Made by a program: the position numbers and the translations under genes
Source: Ahaetulla prasina
Taxonomy: Eukaryota; Chordata; Lepidosauria; Squamata; Colubridae
Assembly (NCBI RefSeq): GCF_028640845.1
Contig: NC_080540.1
Location: forward strand, 100,349,561-100,413,560
Direction of reading: 5' to 3'
Length of the DNA stretch: 64,000 nucleotides
Notes under the pieces: generated by a model
Told to the model about the DNA's origin: nothing
Database searches by the model: none
Seen by the model: only the letters and a program-made list of their open reading frames with translations
Shown: in pieces, positions 47,024 to 59,107 of the stretch
Numbering within the stretch: the stretch's first letter is position 1
How the letters are laid out: the number at the start of each line of letters is the position of its first letter

Positions 47024-47959
47024 CTGTAAATGATAAGAAGGAAGGATGAAGCCAGCTTTCTCTGATGCTCTAAAATATTTTAAGAATATTTTACCCCTAC
47101 ATCTTTAATACAACAAAGATGTTCTGCTAGCTTTGAGTGCTTATGTAAAAGATAGTGTACACACATATTCAAACATAAGCACATGTGTACACACACAGAA
47201 TAATAGCAAATAAGAAATGTGTTTATATTGAGGTACAAAATAAGATGATGAAAGAACGCTGCCTCAATTCAACTATTACATCAAACAAACACAATGCCCA
47301 TTAAATACGGAAAGTTTGGACTGAATAGATTCATCATTTGTCTGCATTCTATTCTGCATTCCATATTCTCTGGGGGCAGCACATCAAGAATAGGGCAATT
47401 ATTTAGGCATCATGCCAACAGTAATCAGAACAACATAGTTTATCAATCAACTTTAATTCTGGTATCCAATTAACTGGAAACCTCTTTACTTGAAATGCAA
47501 ATTGTAAAATATAATATAGTAAATTCAGTTCAATGTAATGGTCGTAAGAAAATTCAAGAAATTTGCATTTCTACACATCCTAGCTTGTTACGTTGATAGG
47601 CAGAATAACATGCAATCTATATATATATATTTAAATAGCCTGCAGCTGGTATTCAACTTCTCAGCAGGGGACTGCTATTCAATAAGGTTATAATAGCTGG
47701 TATCAATAAATGTCTTATAGCTATGCTACATTTACTAATGCTGTGCATTTTAATTATTTTTATACTCACTGAAACAATTAAAACAGGGTAAGACTATGAC
47801 CTTCCTATTCTTTCTTCAAGTAATTTAAATATCAATGCATACACATTCATCTGGCTTAAATTTTTCCATTACATTAAAACATCATCCTTGAACCAATGCT
47901 CTCCACATATTTACTGACTACCCTGATACAATACATAAATGCATATTAATAAATCTTAC
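47024..47959 (-). other. NR3C1: NR3C1 intron (936 bp)
   Basis: Bounded by GTAAGA at 47959 and TTTACAG at 47024 on the minus strand. AT-rich, no transposon recognised. Confidence 0.85.
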
Positions 47960-48117
47960 ATCATGCATGGAGTCCAAAAGTTTTGTCAGTTGGTAAAATC
48001 GTTGCCAGTTCTGACTAGAGTTTCCTTCTCTCTTCACAATGGCTTTCCCCAACTCTTTGATGTATGTCATACGAATTTCATCAAAGAGAGCCTGACTCCT
48101 CAAGCCCTCCTTAGGAA
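47960..48117 (-). CDS. NR3C1: NR3C1 coding exon of 158 bp (helices 8-10)
   Basis: Encodes the end of helix 7 to helix 10 of the receptor's ligand-binding domain: [52 protein letters not shown]. The length of 158 bp equals the human exon. The acceptor is TTAATCCAG and the donor GTAAGA. It starts in phase 1 (TT completes ATT, Ile) and ends in phase 0. Helix 10 contributes to receptor dimer contacts. The last residue is Asp where human has Glu. No frameshift or stop. Confidence 0.97.
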
Positions 48118-49020
48118 CTGGATTAAGATGACAGAATATTCAATTACATGCTACCATTTTACATTCACAATAACCAACGCAACACAAAAATGCCCTGACC
48201 TGGGCTAACTCAGTGATTATCAGCGAACAACTGCATGGATCATACATGCATAGTAGATTCATTCTCTCCCTAAAAAAACATTCATTATTGACCAACTTTA
48301 TATATAGTTAAATACTCTGTAGCAATCTGTTCCAAATTACTGGTTCTCTCATTTTTATCCTTTCATTCAACAACATCTATGTTACTACTGTTACTTTGAA
48401 AAATGAATCTCTTTTTCAAAGAATCTCAACAAACCAGCTTCATTATGGGGCAGATTTACTGTCAGGCTCAATTCAATTACGCATTTATTTACAAAAGGAA
48501 TGGGAAATTTATATTCAGTAAGATACGGTTGGACTTCTCCTGACACCTGACCTCTGGCTTGGACAATGGGAGTGGTTCAGATAATTTATTTTGAATTTTT
48601 TGTGCAATATAACAATCTGTCTCATCAATATGAAATATATTATATTGGCCATGGTCAAAATTCCACTTACAACAAAATTGACGTCATCTTAACAACCAAG
48701 CACGTTAATAATTTCTGAAAGTAAAATATTTTCTGCCTGGCAGAAATTCTGCAATCTTAATCATCAATCATAAAATAAACAATTTCAATACACTAGGAAA
48801 TATATTTATAATGGATTCATTACTCATTCTTACTGATTATCCTTAGACTGGTAAGAATTGAGTGATGATAGAGAAAAAGCACAGCAAGTTCTATTTGGAT
48901 TAAAACTAGGTTTCATATTTCCCAGATCACTGTTCAGTGATGAAGATGGAGTCACAATTTGCAAAATAGATCAAGATTAAAAAAAAAAAAAAAGCACTAA
49001 GGGGATAAATAATCACTTAC
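48118..49020 (-). other. NR3C1: NR3C1 intron (903 bp)
   Basis: GTAAGT donor at 49020, CCAG acceptor at 48118 (minus strand). A stretch at 48200-48260 (GTGATTATCAGCGAACAAC, TGCATGGATCATACATGCAT, TAGATTCATTCTCT) closely resembles part of the neighbouring exon at 49090-49151 (see findings). Confidence 0.85.
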
Positions 49021-49151
49021 TTGTCGAGAGAAGGAGCAATGTTTTCATGCAGAGATATTCTTCATAGGAAACCTGAAGCCGGGCTAACTCATTAGTAACC
49101 ATCAGTAAACGTTTGCATTGATCATACATGCATGGTAGATTCATTCTCTGC
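49021..49151 (-). CDS. NR3C1: NR3C1 coding exon of 131 bp (helices 6-7)
   Basis: Encodes [35 protein letters not shown] and TLLLLST of the ligand-binding domain. The 131-bp length equals the human exon. The acceptor is TTCTTCAG and the donor GTAAGT; start phase 2 (G completes GAG), end phase 1. Pro637 and Gln642 (human numbering), the two changes that gave the receptor its cortisol preference in vertebrate evolution, are both present (LPCMYDQC). The stretch [11 protein letters not shown] differs from human KHMLYVSSELH, a surface region. Intact. Confidence 0.97.
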
Positions 49152-49924
49152 CTGAAGAAAGAGCACACACACATCTGTATCAGATGTGATTTCTTTATGG
49201 AATCATTTTAACACCTCCTGAGTATCCCAGAAAGTTGAATAAGTTATATATCTTCAACCTTAATATTTTTTTTGAAGAAAATAGGACATATGGCAATGTA
49301 CCAATTCTCTGTTCAACTAGTTTGGCTACCAACTATATACCATGTTTATAAGCTGTATTTACAAATGCCTCAAATAAGAATTAAGAGTAAATGTTTCAAA
49401 TAGACTTTGGACAGCAACTTATATCAACTGGAACTTCTGGACTGCTATCAAGAGCAGGCTCACATCAAGCATCTTACAGTAATCTAAACTTGAAATGGCT
49501 AGAAGATTTAGTAACTGCAGCAAAAATAGACCCAAAAAGGTTCCTGCTGGCATACCAAATGAATCTGGAAAAAACCCTCATTATAACCGTCATTTGTTTC
49601 TTAAGGTGATAAACTGGGAGTAATCCTAATGAAGTAAACTTCAGAGAGAGTACAGATAATCTCATCCAGAACAAAGTGATTGCTCTATTTAGATTTCCCT
49701 TCCCGCCTCCCAACAATACTTCCATTTTGTCTGAATATTCAGAACAAAAAGATTGTGCCAGACTGTTAGGAGCCTGTATCAGAGCAAAAGCTAAAAAGAA
49801 AGATTTGTATCATATTTCAATTAGCTTACATCTTCCAAACATTATAGCATCACACATGTACTCTAAACAGAACATGACATAGCTTAAATTTCTCCATTTC
49901 TCAAAACTGTCTTGCAGTTCTTTG

Positions 49925-50436
49925 AAATACTGACCTTGGTTACCACCTTGGTTACCACCTTTAAAGCGCTCCATGGCTTAGGACCCGGGTACTTACGGGA
50001 CCGCCTGATGTTACCTTATGCCTCCCACCGACCCGTACGCTCACACAGAGAGGGTCTTCTCAGGGTGCCGTCTGCCAAACAATGTCGGCTGGCGGCCCCC
50101 AGGGGCAGGGCCTTCTCTGTTGGAGCTCCTACGCTCTGGAACGAACTTCCCCCTGGCCTACGCCAAGTGCCTGATCTTCGGACCTTTCGCCGTGAGCTAA
50201 AAACACACTTATTTATTCAAGCGGGACTGGCTTAATAGTTTTATTAATTTTAATTGGGGTTTTATTATTTTAGGGTTTTAAATTTTTAATGTTGGCCATT
50301 TTGTAATATGCTTTGTTTTAAATTCTTTGTTTTAATTGTATATACACGGGTTTTTATCTTTTGGCTGTACACCGCCCTGAGTCCTTCGGGAGAAGGGCGG
50401 TATAAAAGTCTAATAAACATAAACATAAACATAAAC
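49925..50436 (+). mobile_element. L2-like LINE 3' end
   Basis: The frame 49912-50235 encodes an ORF2 C-terminus: KALHGLGPGYLRDRL, PVRSHREGLLRVPSAKQC, GAPTLWNELPPGLRQ, TFRRELKTHLF. A 3' UTR follows, ending in GCCCTGAGTCCTTCGGGAGA, GGGCGGTATAAAAG and a (ATAAAC)n tail. GC-rich and little decayed compared with its surroundings, so fairly young. 5' truncated and antisense to NR3C1. Confidence 0.85.
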
Positions 50437-50842
50437 ACTAGTAGTCCTTAGTTACTAACTGCCTTGTTTAGCAACTATTCAAAGTTACAACAGTTGAAAA
50501 AACCACCAACTCTCCTATTTATAGCCATTGCAGTGTCCCTGTGTTCAACAACTGGGGACTTTTAAACGAGATGGTATTTTGACAGTCACAGCATCCTGCA
50601 GTCACGTAATCATCACTTGTATGCTTCACAATCAGCTTCTGACCAATAGCCAATAGAGAAACCGGCAGTAAAATTGCAAGTCATGGTCACATGATGACCA
50701 CACTTAATGTATTTGCTTTAATGACAGTAGCAGAAGTTATACTGTAAGTTCAGTGCAGTCACATGAATTTTCACTTAGTGGCCACTGCCTTTAGCATTGC
50801 AGTTGCCAGTCCCAATTGCTGTTGGTAAGTGAGGCCTACCTG
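50437..50842. mobile_element. Mariner-like element, copy 5
   Basis: Left end CACTAGTAGTCCTTAGTTAC and right end GTGAGGCCTACCTG followed by TA at 50843. The body has TTCAAAGTTACAACAG and GTCACATGATGACC blocks of the family. Directly follows the LINE tail. Confidence 0.65.
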
Positions 50843-51058
50843 TATAATGATGGAGGAAGCAAAGAGAGGGGTCAAGGCACACAATATGCTGAGCCTTCTT
50901 AATGGCTATGCAGGTTGGAACTGCTGATGTAACTCTTAATTCTGAAGAATGGCAGTCCCTGAATGAGTAGATCATTTGCTCTTCTCATTTTTCTTGAAAG
51001 AACATCCACAACACTTCCATTCAGAAAAGAGCATCCCAAGTGAAAGAGGATTGTTAGG

Positions 51059-51184
51059 ATTTAAAACATTTATTATGAGGAAATAGAACAACACTGCTAC
51101 CCCCTTTATTCTAGATTACTCTAAGAATCTAGAATAAAGGGGGTAGCAGTGTTGTTCTATTTCCTCATAATAAATGTTTTAAAT
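51059..51184. repeat. Perfect 59-bp palindrome with 8-nt loop
   Basis: 51059-51117 and 51126-51184 are exact reverse complements over 59 bp; the loop is 51118-51125. It contains AAATAGAACAACACTGCTAC and its complement. No similarity to other repeats in the window and no obvious flanking duplication. Confidence 0.95.
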
Positions 51185-51229
51185 TACTTTTGCTTATATT
51201 TTAGTATGGAGAAAATCAACAAGTAAAGA

Positions 51230-52600
51230 AACTTTTTTTAAAAAAAAATTATTTTGTCACAACAGTATACACAAGCATCAACATAAAACAACACATCATA
51301 ACTTATCTTTTCTTTTATGTACACTAAGAGCATATGCACCAAGACAAATTCCTTGTGTGTCCAATCACACTTGGCCAATAAAATCCTATCCTATCCTATC
51401 CTATCCTATCCTATCCTATCCTATCCTATCCTATCCTATCCTATCCTATCCTATTCTAATGAAAGGAAACAATAGGACAGGAACGATAGGTACTTTTGTG
51501 CTCTTATGCATGCCCCTTATAGTCCTCTTAGGAATGGGGTGAGGTCAATAGTAGACAGTTTTTGGTTGAAGTTTTTGGGATTTTGAGAAGAGACCACAGA
51601 GTCAGGTAGTGTGTTCCAAGAGTTAACAACTCTGTTACAAAAGTCATATTTTCTGCAATCAAGATTGAAGCGGTTAACATTAAGTTTAAATCCATTGTTT
51701 GCTCTTGTATTATTGCAATTGAAGCTGAAGTAGTCTTTAACAGGAAGGACATTGCAATAGATGATTTTGTGTGTTAAACACAGGTTTTGTCGGAGTTTGC
51801 GGAGTTCTAAGTTTTCTAATCCCAGGATTTCAAGTCTGGTGGTATAAGGTATTTTGTTGTTTTCAGAGGAGCGGAGAACTCTTCTTGTAAAATATTTCTG
51901 GATGCGTTCAATTGTATTAATGTCAGAGATGTGGTATGGGTTCCAGACAGGTGAGCTGTATTCAGGAATAGGTCTAGCAAATGTTTTGTATGCTCTGGTT
52001 AGTAGTGTAGAGTTTTTGGAAAAGAAGCTACGCAAAATTAGGTTTACAACTCTTAGAGCCTTTTTTGCTATGTAGTTGCAGTGGGCTTTGGCACTTAGAT
52101 CATTTGATATGAAATCTCCAAGGTCTTTAACAGGGTGGGGGTCATCTGTAAGGTAATGTCTATCAAGCTTGTACTTAGTTTTTGGGTTGTTTTTTTCAAT
52201 ATGTAAGACTGAACATTTGCTGGTTGAGATTTGGAATTGCCAAGTTTTAGACCAATCGGATACAAAGTCAAGGCTTTTTGAAGGGTAGTAGTATTGTTGG
52301 TGGTGTTAAATAGTTTGACATCGTCAACAAAGAGAACACAATAACTTGAGATAAGGTCACAGAGATCATTTATGTATAGTATGAAGAGCGTTGGTCCAAG
52401 AATGCTGCCTTGAGGAACGCCACTTTTGACAGGAACAGGATTTGATAGAGCATTGCCAATTTTGACCACTTGTTGTCTGTTTTGACAGGAAAGCAGTTAT
52501 CCAATTGTGAAGAAGTCCTGAAATGCCGTAGGATTTTAGTTTTAGGAGAAGTTTATCATGTACTACTGAGTCAAAATTTATCTTTCTTCTTTTCAAATTA
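51230..52600 (-). mobile_element. CR1-like LINE, second family, with reverse-transcriptase remnants
   Basis: Minus-strand frames in order: KRRKINFDSVVHDKLLLKL (52596-52366), then SGVPQGSILGPTLFILYIND with FVDDVK (52469-52095), the palm-domain motifs of non-LTR reverse transcriptase with the catalytic Y/FADD box changed to FVDD, then ARPIPEYSSPVWNPY to VLPVKDYFSFNCNN (52035-51517). Frameshifts separate the three, so the copy is dead. The 3' end continues at 51230-51300 (GTCACAACAGTATACACAAG) beyond a nested LINE tail. Confidence 0.85.
51303..51456 (+). mobile_element. CR1/L3-like LINE tail (ATCCT variant), nested, copy 4
   Basis: Only the last 80 bp of the LINE 3' UTR (ATCTTTTCTTTTATGTACAC to CACACTTGGCCAATAAAA), followed by 14 units of ATCCT (51384-51455). 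Inserted into the 3' UTR of the minus-strand CR1-like LINE: sequences either side match the continuous copy at 19.1 kb. The tail differs from the ATTCT of the other copies. Confidence 0.85.
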
Positions 52601-55600
52601 AACTTAACACAGTTTAAAATGTTTATTCATTGCTAGCAAAATTGTGTTATGACCCTAAGATTACAGGAGATGTTTACTGGAAAAAAAATCTGCATTATCA
52701 ATATTTTTCTCTTTTTTTCTTTTTAAAAATTACTGAAATATATTCTAAGCTTTAGTCTCCATTTTGTAAATTGTTCCAATATGGCTTATGAATTGGTCAA
52801 TGGAAAGTAAAATTGATTCCTTTTTTTCGGTATCCATTTTTTGCCAATTACATTGCTATTTTTATATTATATCAAATCTGCAATGTCATTACAATTTCTC
52901 TTTTCCTTTTCTACAAACATTTGTTACTACATTAAAATATTACCAGATTTTCATGCAAACAACATTAAGAACAATATTCAAATCTGTTTGACCAAGTTTT
53001 AATTCCTTAAGAATCCCTAGTTTTTATTTATTTAAAGTTCTTAGCTGCCTCCATTTGAGGCAGTTTACAGATTCAATATATTATCACAAAACCCAGGAAA
53101 ATGGGAAGTGACAAGCTATCTCAGACCTCTTATTTACATAAAAGAGATTGAAATAAGACGCCCATTAAGTTAAACATCACAGTGGTTGTTTAAGTCCAGA
53201 TCGTTCTGATTCAAATTTTATGTAGCATGCCATTCTGGTTCCTTACCTATTCATATAGGCTACAGTATTACCTCCTCTCAGAAGAATTTCTGTTTCTCCA
53301 GTAAAACATTATTTTAACTAGCAGTCTATATGCAGTTCTGTGCCTTTTATAGTATAAGTTAATTACCTGAAAAATTATTTGATTAAGTAACAATTTTCAA
53401 GGTGCCAAGAAAACTAAAAATCGAATTGGCATTTGTTTTAAAGATAGCCAACTGTATCCTTTTCTATTTGAAAGTTATAATTAGTTACAGCAGCCTTCTT
53501 CCGGGAAGCAAAAGTCATTACAGCCACGTACACTGCTTCCAAGTACAATTCAAAATGTTGGTTGCAAAGCATTTCATGGCTCAAGACCAGGTATCTCCAG
53601 GACGAGTTTTTGGAAATTTATAAATATGGACAAGAAATGCAGACTCATTGCAAGATATGCATGATGCTTGTGTTACTGCCTGGGGAACACAAGCATTGTG
53701 CATAACTTGTAGGTTAACTGCAACTACATTTGTACATAAGTGTAAATTCATTGTGCTGCTGGAGAGGAATGTGGAGGGCTTCGAGGCACATTCAGCCATA
53801 TTAAGATTCATCATGAAAGACAAATAGTTTCTGAGAAAGGCAAAGGGATGTCTATAAAAAGAACACAGGAAAGAGGTGGAAGGAGGAGCCCTGGGACAGG
53901 AGGGCTGACAGCATGTAATATCAATGACTAAGAAAGGCAGGAGGCGGTGCCCTGAGGGATGATTCACTTCTGAAGTTTTTCATTCAACATTCAAGCGAAA
54001 GGGAAGGAAAGGAAAGAAGCTTGGGCTTCCATAGATATGAGGAAACTAATGTCTGTCCTGAAGAGAAAAAGGCGTGTGGTGGTGATAAGTGTCTCAATGT
54101 TGAGAGGAATGGAGTTAGCAATTGTAGGAGAGATACTAGCTGAGCCATGGACAGGAGTCAAATAGGGACAGTCTAGAATCCCCACATGGGCACACAACAG
54201 CAAAGTTTGACACCCCTCCCCCCCCCAATGCAGTTGAACCTTATCTAGTCTCACTCAGGTGCAAACTATTAGTCTGAAAACTTTCCTGTGTATAGGCTTG
54301 AGTAATAAATTAATTACTTGAATTCTTCATGCGTGGACCTGGTTGTTTGAGCCTGACAGCAATCTGCAAATCAAACATGACATCAAAAGAAAAGTGCATT
54401 TTCTCCCAGGTCTGGGATATGATGAAGAGGCAAACTCAATTAGTTAAACGACTGATGGATCCCATCCTTCTATTTCACGGTGGAATAAATCATACTTAAG
54501 AAAGAGCCTAGAAATATTATCAAAAGACTATAAGGAGCTAGGCAGGAAGACAAAAGAATTTGGAGCTCAAGAGGTATTTTAATCCAACTGAAGATCATGG
54601 CCTAAGAATGGAACGGATGTCAATCACTTACTCAAGGAATGGTGTCAGCAAGAAAACTTTATACAGTGGAGCAACCTGCTATTTGGAGTCATGGATGCTC
54701 CATCATTGAGATTTTTCAAGGGGATGGTATGAGGACTGTTGTCCTGGATAAAGAGTTCAACTAGAAGTCCAAAGACCTTTCCAGCCTGATGATGGAATTA
54801 GTTCACCACAGGACTAACAATAATTAAGAATATATACAGACAATTGGGATTTGGATCAAGTATGATAATAGATCAATGCATAGCATTCAGTTCAACACCC
54901 ACAAAACATGTTAGCTTAGCAATATAAAATCCCTACAACCTGCATAATTCTACATAAACTGATATGTTTTTTCAAGATTTAACATGTTTGAGCAAGAGAC
55001 AATCATATGATTTTTTTAAAAAAGAAGACACTGTATAGGCTATAAAGACCAACAGCAGGAATTGGATTGAATAGATGTTTATCTAGCCTCTCCTTCATTA
55101 TCTCCCGCAAAGAGAAACCATCTCCTTAAATAATTGCTTTGACTATCTTATAGTTAAGATGTTTCTTCTACAAATCAGTTGAAATTCACATTCTCATAAC
55201 ATATCCACTCTGGAATGAATTGAAAACAAATATTCTTGTACTTTGATCTATCTTCATACATTTCTAATCCCTGATGATCTTCATTACTTTCGCTAAACCT
55301 GCACCAATTTCTCTGAATCCTGTTAAAAGAATGATGCCAAGAACTAAACATATTTCTACAAGCGGATATGACACAAGTTGTAGCTGTGCAAATTATATGG
55401 AGAATACTTAGGCTGGGACAAGCCTATTTGAGTCACTTTTCAAACAGCTGAGGTAATCATATCCTCTTGAAACTTGGCATGGCTGTCTTAATGGTCTTCT
55501 CAGTTTATCTGCAGGTACAGAAAACAATTTTGCAAAAAATGATAGAGTAGACTCTTTGCCACCAATCCTTTTGAATGTCTTCTAGGAAAGTATAGATGAC

Positions 55601-56985
55601 CTGAAAAGTATTTATGGCAAATCTTTAGGAAAGGGTGACTACCTCAAAAGAGTTAAGGTTTGCTTATGCTTCACTGTACTTTTGCACAGACTTATTCTCT
55701 TTTGAGTAAAAAGAACAAATTCAAAGCATGCTGTATGACAGAGAGCCAATTACTAGTTTTTAAGAAATTACAATTTAAATAATGCTTTATGCAAATATAC
55801 ATGGTTAGTGGTGAGGAAATATTAAGGAAATCCTTGATTTAACCCAGCCTTTTTTATTTCAGTTTAAATCAACTTGATTTAATCGAATTTATCCTGATTT
55901 TTTTAAAAAAAGTATTTAAGCTGTGCAGTTACTCAAGAGGCTGGGTGGTGTAGATAGCAAAGAATGTCTGTTGTGGAAGAGCTTGATGTTACCATGGAAA
56001 GCTTAGTTAGCTTTCAGAATAGGTTAAAACACACACAAACACATACACTGTGTTTAGGATCTTTTCATTTTTATTATTTTAGTATTAGCCCTATTTAAAA
56101 TTTAATGCTTTGTCTTTCATTTTTAAATTTTATTTGCTGCCTTGAGTGCTTGCCTGGGTTGAAAGCAAAGTCAGTCAAATAAATAAATATCTGTAAGTTA
56201 CTTCTGTTTTAAAACATTTTTTAAAACTTTGTAACATTCCTACTCTGTTACTCCGTTTTGATTAACAATATTAAAGGTGCTACTAATAATTATATTAAAC
56301 ATTATTTACTGAGGTATTCAGAAAGCTATTGAGGAAAGGCAATAAAATTTAATGCTCTTTACTATAATGAAAACAAAGATGTTAAAGTAAGATAAACGAA
56401 TCTACTGTAAAAATGGATAAATCTGTTAATTTTAGTTTCAATATTTTCAAGGAGTTCTCCCCCATCCCATTTCTATGTTTTTTTTTAATTTGTTCTTTTT
56501 AAAGACTATACAGAAGTTCAAAACAATTTTTAGAACTTGGAGAAGAGCAAATTCCTTAATACCCAAGACTGCAAGACCTCCCTCTAGCAGTTGTGGCTAT
56601 TATCTGCTAGCATACAGACTTCTACATTTTGAACCAGTTGTAGTTTCTGAGTACTCTTCAAAAATGACCTGTTGAAAAAGCATTGTAGGGACTTGGAGCT
56701 AGCAAAACAGGTGGTTGAGCTTATCTAAAGGGCCCTCCATCCACTCCAACCAAATTCATAGGCTGAAATAAACTCCATTTCACATGGCAAGACATTTCCC
56801 AATTACCACTTCAGAATTTTTCCATAAAGAAATAAGACTCGAGTGAATTAGAACTTTATTAGAGAAGTATTGTGCAAACATGTAACAGAGGCATGTGGTC
56901 AGATTTTTCTGTCCATCCTTCCATAGGAGGGAATGTGCTTCCTTGAATTGCACTGTATGTGTTTAGATGTAGTGGCCACCAAGTG

Positions 56986-56988
<3 letters not shown>

Positions 56989-57044
<56 letters not shown>
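56989..57044. repeat. Compound (GT)n(GA)n microsatellite
   Basis: About 15 GT then 13 GA units in an NR3C1 intron; same structure as at 41577. Confidence 0.95.
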
Positions 57045-58082
57045 CAAGCGCAAAGATTACTGGTTCCTGCCATCCCATTCAGATAAAGTTCTCTTGTCTC
57101 ATGCCTAACCCATCCCCCCCCCTTTTACCCCTTGTACAGCAGATTGCTTAAACAAGCTCTCTCTTCCTGAGCTTCTTTTCTCGAGAGCATAGTGCTTTCC
57201 TAAAAATGTGCTAACAAGATAACAAGCTCAGCTCTGTGAACTAACGGACTAGAATAGCAGGCTCACAGCAGCTGCCTGAAACTGACCAGACCTTAATCAG
57301 TTTGGTACTGAAGGTTTTTGTTGCAGTAAATGCACTCATTAGTCTGAAAATATTTTTAATTACTATTTATTACTGGTATATTTGTCAACAGTAGCTATCT
57401 GAGGTACTTGCTAAATGAGGATTACCTGTATTTTTTGTGTACAAAACTACCCAATCAACACAAGAACTTAGGTGGCTAACAGTCAACGGAACAAAAACAG
57501 TAACACATTGAAATAAATGCAGTAATGTATCATAATGTGCCTGGAATGAGCCCATAAAATTCACATCTGATCATCACACCAAGATGAACTAGTGTAGCAT
57601 CCTGATCCAATATGTGTTGGAGAAGCTTCCTGTCCTCCAAATAAGGGTGACAAAAGCTCCAAACAGGAAGTGACAAAAGCATGAGTGACAATATGTATTT
57701 ATCTCCCTCACTTTCATGGTTTAGGCTGTATAGCTATTTTTTGTGTGCAAAAAAAGGACCAAGCTCAAGAAGACCCAAACTGTCAGAAAAATTGCAGGTA
57801 CCTCACATGCTAGTAAGATAAAGCTCAAGATTCTGTCATCCAAATTTCACCAAACCATAGAACAAGAACTACTAGATATACAAGTTAGATTCTGAAGAGG
57901 CAGAAGCACCCAAAGCCACATGGTGAACATCCAAACAGTAAAAGTAATAACTACTGATGCCAGAAGCAGTATTTAAGTTATTATTGACCAAATTCTGGAA
58001 AATGATGGTCAGTGGTTAGAAGTAATTAAACACCACCTAATTAAAAAACCCCACACAAAGTATTTTTAATGATATTACTTAC

Positions 58083-58227
58083 TCATTAATGATCAAATCT
58101 GGAGCAAAACACAGTAGACTTCCATTAGACTGTTTATATGATCTCCATCCTAGAGCAAAAGCCATCAGAAACATCCACGAATACTGCAGTAGAGTCATCT
58201 GGTCATCTAGATGCAAGTTTCTGAAGC
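58083..58227 (-). CDS. NR3C1: NR3C1 coding exon of 145 bp (helices 4-5)
   Basis: Encodes [35 protein letters not shown] and [12 protein letters not shown]. The 145-bp length equals the human exon. The acceptor is AACAG and the donor GTAAGT; start phase 1 (GC completes GGC, Gly), end phase 2. [11 protein letters not shown] is the nuclear-receptor signature motif. Arg611 (human numbering, GWRSY), which contacts the A-ring 3-keto group of the steroid, is present. SNGS replaces human SANL at a loop. Intact. Confidence 0.97.
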
Positions 58228-58603
58228 CTGTTTGAAAATAAAAATGGAGCCTCTAGACATTATAATTGAAGTACTGCTTACCCAAAGTATTGTTTTCATA
58301 TTCATAATGGTTTCTTAAGAAATTACTTTGTTTAAAGGATTGTTTAAAAACCAAGAGTGGGGAACCTGCAGTCCTTTGCCTAATATAAAACATCCACTGA
58401 ATAGACAAAGAGTGAATTCAGCCTTTTAAATAAGACCAATTATTCCTCTGATTTCTTGGGAGAAAGAAGGAAAGAAAGAAGAATGATGGTTAATATGAGG
58501 TTCCCACAGATTATTTTCAAGGTAATGCAAACTATGCCAAAAACAAAGTCACTCCTTTCCCCTCCTACCCCTTCAACTCTATATTAGGGATCATATCACT
58601 TAC
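58228..58603 (-). other. NR3C1: NR3C1 intron (376 bp)
   Basis: GTAAGT donor at 58603 and AACAG acceptor at 58228. No repeat recognised. Confidence 0.85.
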
Positions 58604-58882
58604 CTGGTATTGCCTTTGCCCATTTCACTGCAGCAACCACTTGTCTTCCACCTAACATATTGAGAGTTGACATTATGCGCCAAGTTGTGTCTGGTATTGT
58701 GCTGTCATAGCCTGAAAACATCACTTCCGGCTCAATGACTTCCAGTAGGGAAACTAGGGTAGGAGTCAGCTGTGGCAGTGTGGCAGGAACGATAGCTTTG
58801 TTTGTGGGATTTTCAGCAGTATCCCTTCCTGCAGGCACGCTGGATTGTTGAATTCCTTTTATTTTCTTTTTTGTCTTTCGTG
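58604..58882 (-). CDS. NR3C1: NR3C1 coding exon of 279 bp (hinge and helices 1-3)
   Basis: Encodes the hinge and start of the ligand-binding domain: [13 protein letters not shown] (basic, part of nuclear localisation signal 1), a variable linker [17 protein letters not shown], then [35 protein letters not shown] and [20 protein letters not shown]. The 279-bp length equals the human exon. The acceptor is CATTCTAG and the donor GTAAGT; start and end phase 1. Asn564 and Gln570 of helix 3 (human numbering), which bind the steroid C11-hydroxyl and C3-ketone, are kept. [12 protein letters not shown] replaces human LYAGYDSSVPDS. The DNA-binding zinc-finger exons lie further upstream, outside the window. 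Confidence 0.97.
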
Positions 58883-59107
58883 CTAGAATGTTATTAGAAA
58901 AGAAAATTTTAAAAAAGCAAAAACATAAAAAAATATTCTGGACATTCAACATTCAACGGACATTCAACTGACTTAAAAATTTATTTGTATGAACAAAAGA
59001 TGAAACCAGCAATTATATTTGAAAAGAAACACTGCATGGGGAGAATTAACAAAGCAAGAAACAAATAAAAATATTTTATGTCTAGCATTTTCAATAAGCT
59101 CTTCTAA

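Larger units (their letters stand above)
49152..58082 (-). other. NR3C1: NR3C1 intron (8.9 kb) with nested repeats
   Basis: GTAAGT donor at 58082 and TTCAG acceptor at 49152. Contains an L2-like LINE end (49925-50436), a mariner-like element (50437-50842), a perfect palindrome (51059-51184), a CR1-like LINE with a nested second LINE tail (51230-52600) and a GT/GA microsatellite (56989-57044). 52.6-58.08 kb otherwise looks unique; frames at 53.6-54.25 kb show no domain. Confidence 0.85.

Noticed and set aside
51384..51455. Regular short repeats (ATCCT; likewise ATTCT at 59540 and 60861) considered as an array such as CRISPR
   Set aside because: Perfect pentamer microsatellites without spacers, attached to LINE 3' ends in a vertebrate genome.
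57390..57432. GAGGATTACCTGTA resembling a mariner-like end
   Set aside because: Only one end is seen and no partner end or body block within 500 bp.
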